A DNA stretch of 24,606 bases from JAHJRN01 sp043805355 (GTDB lineage: Bacteria; Patescibacteriota; Patescibacteriia; 2-12-FULL-60-25), in contig JAZDIB010000076.1 of the NCBI GenBank assembly GCA_043805355.1, positions 1 to 24,606 of the forward strand. Direction: 5' to 3'. The translations under genes and the position numbers were made by a program. Below are positions 7,359-14,141 of the stretch, in pieces. The notes under the pieces were generated by a model that had not been told where the DNA came from, did not search any database, and saw only the letters and a program-made list of their open reading frames with translations. Positions within the stretch are counted from its first letter, which is position 1. The number at the start of each line of letters is the position of its first letter.

Positions 7359-7585
7359 ACCTCTAGGCCATGTTTCAAAGAACGAAGCCATTCCATATCG
7401 ATTTCCTCCATCTTCTTTCCAATTTCATCCCCCATCTCGACATGATCCATCAATTCATCGCGGTTAAAACTCCCGTCCGATCCAATCGAAATTATCGTAT
7501 CTGAAGAAAGAATAGAAAGTCTTGCAAGCACCAACTTACGAATCTCCTCGTCCTCTGTTTCAGGTGGATTCGCTTCTTTGGACAT
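7355..7585 (-). CDS. 76-aa protein of the caspase cassette
   Basis: A small acidic protein: a charged N-terminal tail, a helix EIRKLVLARLSIL, a short strand-like TIISIG, then DELMDHVEMGDEIGKKMEEI and a C-terminal WLRSLKHG helix. No catalytic motif or membrane segment is visible. The pattern 'sIGsdGsfnrdELmdHVe.gdeiGkk' looks familiar from small hypothetical proteins found beside proteases, but I cannot name a family. Its stop overlaps the start of the caspase-like gene (ATGA), and it begins 5 nt after the 62-aa gene, so the three are very likely translated from one message. A role as regulator, adaptor or substrate of the protease is inferred from position only. Confidence 0.65.
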   Translation of the reverse strand: MSKEANPPETEDEEIRKLVLARLSILSSDTIISIGSDGSFNRDELMDHVEMGDEIGKKMEEIDMEWLRSLKHGLEV

Positions 7586-7590
7586 AGATA

Positions 7591-7779
7591 TTAAATCAGC
7601 TCCAAATCAACTAGTTTTGTGAGAATCCGTTTTGAAAGCTCAGTATCGCTGTCGACTTCAACATAGGCCGCCTCCCAAGTAATTGGTCCAATCGGGCTCT
7701 CTAGAACAAGCACTATTTCCTTACGTATACCTAGCGGCAAGCTCGCATAAACCTTCAAAAACCGCGATTTCAAGTCCAT
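7591..7779 (-). CDS. 62-aa protein of the caspase cassette
   Basis: A small protein with the pattern KSRFLKVYASLPLGIRKEIV, then an ITWEAAYVEV strand, DTELSKRILTKLVDLELI as a final helix, and no signal or membrane segment. The order helix-strand-strand-helix suggests a compact alpha/beta fold. No known motif was recognised, although short proteins of this look ('RFLKVY..LPL..R.EIV') seem to recur as hypotheticals. It starts 56 nt after the restriction-modification gene stop on the same strand. The gap contains only a small GTATC/GATAC hairpin (7796-7810), so read-through from the upstream gene is possible. Function unknown; probably a partner of the 76-aa and caspase-like proteins. Confidence 0.6.
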   Translation of the reverse strand: MDLKSRFLKVYASLPLGIRKEIVLVLESPIGPITWEAAYVEVDSDTELSKRILTKLVDLELI

Positions 7780-7835
7780 ACGTTTCGACTATACCGTATC
7801 TCAACGATACCTTAAATGCAAACGATGGCGGCTCC

Positions 7836-10583
7836 TCATTTTTGCCTCGTCTCCTCCTCCACGATGCGGATTTCGTCTTCGGTCAGGCCGTAGAGCTTAT
7901 AGACAAGACGATCAATCTGCTGATCAGTGGCGTCGATTTGACGTTGAAGAGCAACCCGTTCAGTTTCACTTGTGGTTTCACGATTCTTCAGGTTAAGAAG
8001 AATAATCTCATCAACGAGCTTCACTAATGCATCGTGCATTTCCACATCTTTCGGAGCTTGCAGATTAAGCATTTTTATCGGTAGAACACGAAGGTTTTTA
8101 ACCTTCACTTGCGGAAAAGCTTGCTGATGCGCCTCTTGGACTAGGATTCGGTATAACCACTTAATCAACTTGGAATTCAATACTCCGACAATAAAACGAA
8201 CATCAGTTCCGTCCTTAGGTTCGTACAGTGCGAGCAAAGAATTCCTGAAATATATCGCTCCTTCACGCGGTCCGACTATCGGATATGCGGCAGTTTGTCT
8301 GATGACGAACCTTGCCTTGCGATACTTCTCGTTTGGCCGAATGGAAAAATACTCGTCTTTTTCAGGGACGTAATTAGTGCGTAGGTATTTTTTAGGGGAT
8401 GCACATGAATATCTACCAACCTGTTTACCCTCAAGAATTGGAACAGAGTCACTCGTTGGCTGAATCAAAATAAGTTTTTCAGAACAGTTGCCCGTATGGA
8501 CACCGGGGTCCGCAACTATATCTCCTAGCGTCTGTGAATCTAAGCTTAATTTCTGAATAAATTGCTGATATTTTCCAATCGGTCTCCATGCCTCGCCATC
8601 CACCAATGTGATATCGACCTCATCTTGGCCGAATAGCGAAATTTTAGAAATGCCTCTATATTTTTTATCCGCAACAAACGTGAGTGCGGGTGTAACCGCA
8701 TCTTCAAAGACGTGTTCGCCCCAATAATGCACGTCGAGCACACCTGAATTCTTCGTAACGATTCCCCTTATCGTCCCATATCCTTCTAAGTGCCCAATCT
8801 GGTCTGGGACGATAAATGCGACAAATCGTTGCGACAATTTTCTAACAGACCGTTCGATAAATAACGAATGGGCGGTTGGCCATTTCATGGCCCCGTATTG
8901 TGATGAAAAATATCGCTGTATGCCTTCAGGTAATTCTTCCGCTTGTCTTCCTGAATATGAGATATATGGCGGATTTCCTATTACTACATCAAACCCTCCG
9001 TGCTTCATAATCTCCGGGAAACCGTCATTACCGTCCCAATCGAACGGGTTTACTCGTGCCATCTCAGTAGGATCCAACGTCAGCTGGCCCGCAAAATAAT
9101 CCGTACCAATAAGTGAATTGCCGCATTTTATATTGCTGACCAGATCGGGAAGTATGCGGTCGTTGAACAGACTCTGCTGTTCCGGCGATTCAAGCGCTTT
9201 TAGCATCAAAGACAGCTTCGCGACCTCGACGGCCTGCCGATCGATATCCACGCCGTAGATATGCGTGACGAGAATACGTCTACGCTCAGCTAGGGTGAGT
9301 TGCCAAGCACCTTCTCCATCCCGATAAATCAATTTTGCTTTTTCGTTCTTCTTCGCGTCGTTCATCGAATACCAATCCCGATACCAATCCATCAGATACT
9401 GATACGCGCCGATAAGGAATGACCCCGACCCGCATGCCGGATCCAATACCGAAAGTTTAACTATGTCTTTTGGCTTCTTCCCCTCAACCAGCCTTCCGAC
9501 CGTGTTCTTCACGATGTATTCGACGATATATGTTGGCGTGTAGTACACGCCTCCGGCCTTACGCACTTCGGGCTTCTCCTCGACTTTTGCATGATGTCCG
9601 GCCGTCAGTCGGATGACTTTTCCCAGAAACTGCTCATAGACTTGCCCAAGGATTTCTGCCGGAATCGCATCAAATTTATACGGCGACTTTGGGAAATATA
9701 ACTCGGAAATAATTTCGGAAATCGTCCTATCGTCAACATGAAGTTCGGCCTCAACGGGGTTTAGTTCAAAAAGCCCCGAATCGTATCGCTGTTCTGCTTT
9801 TTTAAAAATCTTGAAGAGCTTCGCATAGACGCCATCTCCCTCGATGATCTCCTGCATCTTCCCCTCGCGCCCGATGCCGCGATCCTCGCAAATCCGAAGG
9901 AAGATGATGCGATCCAACGTATCCTGGACGGCGCGATTAACCTGTTCTTCGGTCAACCCCTCGTTCCGAAGCGCGATATTCTTCGCGAGCGCCTCTCGCC
10001 AACGCGAGATGTCCTCAAGAAGCTCATCGTCCACAGCCTGTTTTGCGCGCTTCTTCTCGAGTCTCTGCAGCGAACCTTGCACGACGGCTTCGCGCGAAAA
10101 GAGTGCTGCTATCTCATCCCACCGCTCTACGAATTCCGTATACGGAATACAATCCAACCTCGCGATGCGAGACTGGTCTGTGTTTTTCGGACGAACTGCG
10201 GTGTCGTAGTACGAGAACTCTTCAAAATCCGTCAATATGCTTCGGGCAATTTTCGCGCTCCACCCATATGTCCGAAGCTGAAGGGCGGCCGATTGATCAT
10301 TGCACACTCTCAACGTCGGATTCTTCGCCTCAACGAAAAATTGAAGCTTCCCCTCGAGATAAAAACCAAAATCTGGAGCACCGGACTTGATACGTTCTTC
10401 ATAGTGGACATCGCGGTCAGCGCCTTTCCCTGCGACGTTCTCCATGTCCCACCCCAATTCAGTAAAGAACGGATTAAGGAACTCATGGCGCAGCTGTTCC
10501 TCATTGTATCGGTCGGACTGGTAGTACTGATAATTCTCCCTGAACTTATCGACGAGCTCTACGATACGTTTCGGCGCGGGCAT
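7836..10583 (-). CDS. Type IIG restriction-modification enzyme (Eco57I/TaqI-like, single chain)
   Basis: A 915-residue fusion of nuclease, adenine methyltransferase and DNA-recognition domains. The N-terminus carries a PD-(D/E)xK nuclease: Pro70-Asp71 in APDFGFYLEGK and Glu85-x-Lys87 in FFVEAK. A helical region (about 150-340) leads to GGVYYTP (344-350), SAM-binding motif I DPACGSGSF (381-389), the acidic GVDIDRQAVEVAKLSL and the catalytic NPPY (537-540) of N6-adenine methyltransferases. The rest (about 545-880) is a TaqI/Eco57I-type target-recognition region with a C-terminal coiled segment. One polypeptide would both modify and cut foreign DNA. All motifs appear intact. The recognition half is markedly AT-richer than neighbouring genes, suggesting horizontal transfer. 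The caspase cassette follows on the same strand. A BREX/PglX-type methylase is less likely because of the nuclease domain. Confidence 0.9.
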   Translation of the reverse strand: MPAPKRIVELVDKFRENYQYYQSDRYNEEQLRHEFLNPFFTELGWDMENVAGKGADRDVHYEERIKSGAPDFGFYLEGKLQFFVEAKNPTLRVCNDQSAALQLRTYGWSAKIARSILTDFEEFSYYDTAVRPKNTDQSRIARLDCIPYTEFVERWDEIAALFSREAVVQGSLQRLEKKRAKQAVDDELLEDISRWREALAKNIALRNEGLTEEQVNRAVQDTLDRIIFLRICEDRGIGREGKMQEIIEGDGVYAKLFKIFKKAEQRYDSGLFELNPVEAELHVDDRTISEIISELYFPKSPYKFDAIPAEILGQVYEQFLGKVIRLTAGHHAKVEEKPEVRKAGGVYYTPTYIVEYIVKNTVGRLVEGKKPKDIVKLSVLDPACGSGSFLIGAYQYLMDWYRDWYSMNDAKKNEKAKLIYRDGEGAWQLTLAERRRILVTHIYGVDIDRQAVEVAKLSLMLKALESPEQQSLFNDRILPDLVSNIKCGNSLIGTDYFAGQLTLDPTEMARVNPFDWDGNDGFPEIMKHGGFDVVIGNPPYISYSGRQAEELPEGIQRYFSSQYGAMKWPTAHSLFIERSVRKLSQRFVAFIVPDQIGHLEGYGTIRGIVTKNSGVLDVHYWGEHVFEDAVTPALTFVADKKYRGISKISLFGQDEVDITLVDGEAWRPIGKYQQFIQKLSLDSQTLGDIVADPGVHTGNCSEKLILIQPTSDSVPILEGKQVGRYSCASPKKYLRTNYVPEKDEYFSIRPNEKYRKARFVIRQTAAYPIVGPREGAIYFRNSLLALYEPKDGTDVRFIVGVLNSKLIKWLYRILVQEAHQQAFPQVKVKNLRVLPIKMLNLQAPKDVEMHDALVKLVDEIILLNLKNRETTSETERVALQRQIDATDQQIDRLVYKLYGLTEDEIRIVEEETRQK

Positions 10584-10591
10584 ATGTCGTC

Positions 10592-10600
10592 ATCCTAGCA
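10592..10600 (-). promoter_or_regulatory. Extended -10 TGC-TAGGAT before the type IIG gene
   Basis: On the minus strand TGC-TAGGAT ends 8 nt before the ATG at 10583, the same distance as for the NRAMP gene. It matches four of six consensus positions plus the TG extension. A leaderless or near-leaderless transcript for the island genes is predicted. Confidence 0.35.
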
Positions 10601-10692
10601 CGTCCAGCCTCGCGGCAAAAACCCCGGTTTCGCATGGCCTTGCCTGTAGATAAGGAGTATCATCCATACAACTCATTCGAGGTTATCCACAT

Positions 10693-12621
10693 ATGCCATA
10701 TCCCCTCCTCTTCACGCCCGGTCGCATCGGGACTCTGCGGCTCAAGAACCGCCTCGTGATGCCGCCGATGGTGCGGGATTACGCGGACAAGAACGGCCTC
10801 GTGACCAAGCGCTACGTGGACCATATCGCCTCCATCGCGAAGGGCGGGGTCGGCATGATGATCCTCGAAGCGAGCTACATCAACAAGGAAGCGCGCGGAT
10901 TCTCCAATCAGCTCGGCATCCAGTCGGACAAGACCATTCCGGGGCTCAAGCGCCTCGCCAAGGCCGCGCACGCGTCCGGCGCCAAGATCGGCGTGCAGAT
11001 CTACCACGCAGGACGTCAGACCCACGCCGCGACCATCGGGACGACGCCGGTCGGTCCGTCGGCCATCGCGGACCCGACCACGAACGAGATCCCGCGCGTG
11101 CTGACCGAGAAGGACATCAAGGGCGTCGTGCGGGCGTATGCGGCCGCGGCGCTCCGAGGCAAAAAGGCAGGGATGGACTTCGTGGAAATCCACGGCGCGC
11201 ACGGCTACCTCATCACGCAATTCCTCTCGGCGTTCTCGAACAAGCGCACGGATGCGTACGGCGGCACGCCCGACAAGCGGATGCGGTTCCTCCAGGAGGT
11301 CTACATGGCCGTCCGCAAGGCCGTGGGTCCGGCGTATCCCATCGTGGTCCGTCTCTCGGGCGATGAGCTTGTCGGCGCGAAAGGCCTCCGCATCGCCGAC
11401 ACCAAGCACGTTGCGAAATGGCTCGAACGGGCCGGCGCCAATGCCCTGCACATCTCCGCTGGCAACTACGCGACCTATGCCCGGGGGCTGATGATCATGC
11501 CCATGGCCATCCCGGACGGACCCCTCCTGAAGCTCGCGGCCAGCGTGAAGAAAGCCGTGGACATCCCGGTCATCGCCGTGGGCAAGATCCGCACGCCGCA
11601 GATGGCCGAACTCGCGCTGAAGACGAAGCAGGCCGACTACATCGCCATCGGACGGACGCTCCTCGCGGACCCGGCCTATCCGAACAAGGTCAAGGCAGGA
11701 AAGATGAACGAGGTGAACCCGTGCATCGCCTGCAACCAGGGTTGCATCAGCCGACTCTTCGCCGGTCAGGACGTCTGGTGCACGGTGAATCCGGCCTGCG
11801 GCCGCGAGGCGGCTTTCGCGAAGAAGAAGGGCGCGAAGAAGCGCGTCCTTGTCATCGGCGGCGGTCCGGCCGGCCTGTCCGCGGCCAAGACCGCGGCGCT
11901 CCGCGGGCATGCCGTGACGCTCTTCGAGAAACAGGCGAAACTCGGCGGCCAAGTCATCTCCGCGGCATCCTTGCCGTTCCGCGCCGACTGGCAAACCTAT
12001 CTCGACGCGCTTATCCGCGACGTGAAGCGTCTCGGCGTCACCATCAAGACGAAGACCGATTTCTGCGCCCATTGCGTGAAGAAGGGCGAATATGACGCGG
12101 CCATCGTAGCGATTGGCTCCATGGCGGCGACCCCGAACATTCCGGGCGCAAACCGGCCGAACGTCGTCTTGGCGCGCGATGTCGTCAGCGGGACCATCGG
12201 CGCCGAAGGACGCGTCGTCATCGTCGGTGGCGGGTGCATGGGCGGCCAGGTCGCGGAAGCGCTCGCGACGAAGGGACATTCGGTCACGGTCATCGAGCAG
12301 GAAGGCGCCATCGCCACGGACGCGCCGATCGACGACCGCATCCTTCTCCTCGGACGCCTCGCGAAGCGCAAGGTCAAGATCATGACGGACACCACGGTGC
12401 TCGACATCGGCGAACGGTCCGTGTCGGTGCAAGACACGAAGGGCATCTCGAACGTCGCGGCCGATACGGTCGTCCTCTGCCTCGGCTCCATCCCGAACGG
12501 CGGCATCGTCAACGAACTGAAGCCGCTCGTGAAGAAAGTCCGCACAGTCGGCGACGCGAAGAAACCACGCCGCGTGACCGAAGCGGTCCTCGAAGGCGCC
12601 CTGGCCGCGCTTGAAATATAA
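10693..12621 (+). CDS. Old Yellow Enzyme-type NADH:flavin oxidoreductase / 2,4-dienoyl-CoA reductase family
   Basis: A 642-residue enzyme with the three-part layout of FadH and trimethylamine dehydrogenase. An N-terminal FMN-binding TIM barrel begins LLFTPGRIGTLRLKNRLVMPP and contains HGAHGYL (167-173). A [4Fe-4S] site follows with the spacing C344-x2-C347-x3-C351-x11-C363. The C-terminal part is an FAD/NAD(P)-binding disulfide-reductase-like domain with VLVIGGGPAG (386-394) and a second GGG (512-514). Electrons would pass from NAD(P)H through FAD and the cluster to FMN, reducing an unsaturated substrate. The substrate is unknown, since no beta-oxidation genes are nearby. The 109 bp upstream, to the divergent type IIG gene, holds a possible GAGG 10 nt before the ATG but no clear promoter. 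GC content returns to the genome norm from this gene onward. Confidence 0.92.
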   Translation: MPYPLLFTPGRIGTLRLKNRLVMPPMVRDYADKNGLVTKRYVDHIASIAKGGVGMMILEASYINKEARGFSNQLGIQSDKTIPGLKRLAKAAHASGAKIGVQIYHAGRQTHAATIGTTPVGPSAIADPTTNEIPRVLTEKDIKGVVRAYAAAALRGKKAGMDFVEIHGAHGYLITQFLSAFSNKRTDAYGGTPDKRMRFLQEVYMAVRKAVGPAYPIVVRLSGDELVGAKGLRIADTKHVAKWLERAGANALHISAGNYATYARGLMIMPMAIPDGPLLKLAASVKKAVDIPVIAVGKIRTPQMAELALKTKQADYIAIGRTLLADPAYPNKVKAGKMNEVNPCIACNQGCISRLFAGQDVWCTVNPACGREAAFAKKKGAKKRVLVIGGGPAGLSAAKTAALRGHAVTLFEKQAKLGGQVISAASLPFRADWQTYLDALIRDVKRLGVTIKTKTDFCAHCVKKGEYDAAIVAIGSMAATPNIPGANRPNVVLARDVVSGTIGAEGRVVIVGGGCMGGQVAEALATKGHSVTVIEQEGAIATDAPIDDRILLLGRLAKRKVKIMTDTTVLDIGERSVSVQDTKGISNVAADTVVLCLGSIPNGGIVNELKPLVKKVRTVGDAKKPRRVTEAVLEGALAALEI

Positions 12622-12629
12622 AAAGAATC

Positions 12630-12697
12630 GTCATCCTGAGGCTCCCGCGAAGGACCTTCAGAATATTCGGAAGTTTCTTCGTCGGACTCAGAATGAC
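12630..12697. repeat. REP-like palindromic element A
   Basis: The element begins GTCATCCTGAG and ends CTCAGAATGAC, an 11-bp inverted repeat with one mismatch, and contains CGAAGGACCTT-type sequence shared with element D. It lies between the Old Yellow Enzyme-type stop (12621) and the start of the small membrane protein (12707). Translating through it gives a spurious N-terminal extension of that protein. Confidence 0.75.
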
Positions 12698-12706
12698 ATT
12701 TCCATT

Positions 12707-12931
12707 ATGACCCCACGACATTCGCTCATCACCGTCGTCGTCTTCGGCCTCGTCGGGACCCTCTTTGCCGGATACCTGACGATGCTGGAGTACATCGCCC
12801 CTGGTACGGCCTCCTGCTCCGTGACGGCATCGCTCGGCCCGGCGCTCGGCGCTCCCCCGTGCGTCTACGGGTTCGTCATGTTCGTCACGATCACGATCAT
12901 CGCCAGCCTCGGCCTGCGCAAGACAACGTGA
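12707..12931 (+). CDS. Small two-helix membrane protein, mini-VKOR-like
   Basis: A 74-residue protein with two transmembrane helices (about residues 6-28 and 50-70) joined by a Cys-containing loop: ASCSVTASLGPALGAPPCVYGF. The order Cys loop, G-x-P-x-x-x-Y-G and second helix recalls the core of vitamin K epoxide reductase (VKOR)-like proteins, which move disulfide electrons across the membrane. The protein is far shorter and lacks a CxxC pair, so enzymatic activity is doubtful. It may be a reduced, lineage-specific relative. The frame stays open to 12611, but those codons translate the REP-like element, so the ATG at 12707 is chosen. No Shine-Dalgarno is seen. It precedes the secreted C39-like peptidase by 30 bp. 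Confidence 0.65.
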   Translation: MTPRHSLITVVVFGLVGTLFAGYLTMLEYIAPGTASCSVTASLGPALGAPPCVYGFVMFVTITIIASLGLRKTT

Positions 12932-12942
12932 ACCGCATCAGG

Positions 12943-12948
12943 TACGCT
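12943..12948 (+). promoter_or_regulatory. Possible weak -10 box before the C39-like peptidase
   Basis: TACGCT lies 13 nt before the ATG at 12962, close to the 12-nt spacing of the TATACT boxes elsewhere in the window. It matches them at four of six positions only, and no -35 is evident. Confidence 0.2.
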
Positions 12949-12961
12949 GACATCGAGCCGT

Positions 12962-14053
12962 ATGACCCGACGTATTTTCGTAGCCCTTCTCGCCGCCGTG
13001 ACTTTCGCGGCACTGCCTGCTTCTTGCGATGCCGCGACGCTATTCGACGCGGTCCGCGGACGGACCCTGCTCGCGGTCGAGCGCCGCGGCGAGACCTGGT
13101 ACGCAGATCCCATGACGGGACGACGTTTTCCGCTCCGGACCGAGACCGAGACGCTCACACTCATCCGGACCGTCGGCCTGGGCATCACGGACCGCGACCT
13201 TTTGAATATTCCGATGTCGAGCGAATCCCGCACGGGAGACGCGGCCTTGCGGCAACGACTTGCCGGTCGCATCCTCATCGCGGTCCAGAGCCGCGGCGAG
13301 GCGTGGTACGTCCATCCCGTCGACCGGAAGCGCTACCGGCTCGGAAGCCCCACGAATGCCCTCCTGACGCTCCAGCGCCTCTCGCTCGGCATCTTGGACC
13401 GGGACCTGCTCCGCATCCCGCTAGCACCCGGCGCGACGGACATGACGAATCCGAAAACGACAGACATGGTCGGACTGACGCTCCAGAGCGTCCCGTTCAC
13501 GGCACAGGCGCCGTTCGGCGAGTGGAGCGACCCGCGCCAGCAGGAAGGCTGCGAGGAGGCCTCCGCGCTCATGGCCGTGGCTTGGGCGCGGTCCGAGACG
13601 TTCACCCCCGACCAGGCGCTCCAGACAATCCTCGCGATGTCGGATTGGGAACTCGCGCACTTCGGTTCCTACGTCGACACCTCCGCCTCGGACACGGCCG
13701 ACCGGCTCGTATCGACCTACGAGGGGTATCACGCCTACGAGGTCCGCACCGGCATCGGCACGGACGACATCCGGCGCGACATCGAAGCGGGACATGTCGT
13801 CATCGTCCCCGTGAACGGCACCGTCTTCGACAATCCGTCCTATACCGGCGCCGGTCCTCTCCGGCACATGGTCCTCGTCATCGGCTACGACAGCCGCACG
13901 GACGAGTTTATCGTCCATGACCCAGGGACGCGCAACGGCGCCTCGATGCGCCACGCGTCCGCCGACCTCGCCGCGTCGCTCCAGGACTACACGACCGGCA
14001 CGCACGAACCCATCGGCCCGCACCGGACCGCGATGATCTCGGTACGGAAATAA
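12962..14053 (+). CDS. Secreted C39-like cysteine peptidase with two N-terminal repeats
   Basis: A 363-residue protein with a cleavable signal peptide (residues 1-24, ALPASCDAA). Two copies of a roughly 52-residue repeat follow (33-84 and 102-153). Each reads GR-(T/I)-L-(L/I)-AV, then RGE-(T/A)-WY, a basic R-(F/Y)-x-L stretch, GLGI or SLGI, and DRDLL-x-IP. Repeats of this type (GEAWYVxPxxxxRY) are familiar in secreted proteins of Patescibacteria. The C-terminal domain is Peptidase_C39_2-like: QQEGCEEASALMA (Cys197), RHMVLVIGYD (His302) and VHDPGT (Asp320) form a plausible catalytic triad. It probably processes peptides or wall-associated proteins outside the cell. It converges on the P-type ATPase gene, with REP-like element B in the gap. 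Confidence 0.82.
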   Translation: MTRRIFVALLAAVTFAALPASCDAATLFDAVRGRTLLAVERRGETWYADPMTGRRFPLRTETETLTLIRTVGLGITDRDLLNIPMSSESRTGDAALRQRLAGRILIAVQSRGEAWYVHPVDRKRYRLGSPTNALLTLQRLSLGILDRDLLRIPLAPGATDMTNPKTTDMVGLTLQSVPFTAQAPFGEWSDPRQQEGCEEASALMAVAWARSETFTPDQALQTILAMSDWELAHFGSYVDTSASDTADRLVSTYEGYHAYEVRTGIGTDDIRRDIEAGHVVIVPVNGTVFDNPSYTGAGPLRHMVLVIGYDSRTDEFIVHDPGTRNGASMRHASADLAASLQDYTTGTHEPIGPHRTAMISVRK

Positions 14054-14066
14054 TCAAACAGACCCT

Positions 14067-14128
14067 GTCATTTCGAGCTTGTCGAGAAATCTTCCAATTG
14101 GAAGGTCTCTCCGCAGGGTCGAGACGAC
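14067..14128. repeat. REP-like palindromic element B between convergent genes
   Basis: The element starts GTCATTTCGAG and ends CGAGACGAC. Its centre is the perfect 14-bp palindrome CTTCCAATTGGAAG, extended by GAGA/TCTC arms. It occupies the 88-bp gap between the ends of the C39-like peptidase and P-type ATPase genes and could form a hairpin in transcripts from either side. Confidence 0.65.
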
Positions 14129-14141
14129 ATGTGTTCTTGAT

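Noticed and set aside
7796..7810. GTATC-TCAAC-GATAC hairpin as a terminator between the type IIG gene and the cassette
   Set aside because: The stem is only 5 bp and AT-containing and no T run follows on the minus strand; it is unlikely to stop transcription.
10660..12432. Long minus-strand open frame opposite the Old Yellow Enzyme-type gene
   Set aside because: It is Arg/Asp/His-rich low-complexity sequence typical of antisense frames in GC-rich genes, while the plus strand has full flavin, Fe-S and nucleotide-binding motifs.
12611..12706. 32-residue N-terminal extension of the small VKOR-like protein
   Set aside because: It translates the REP-like element and contains no conserved protein sequence; the hydrophobic helix begins just after the ATG at 12707.
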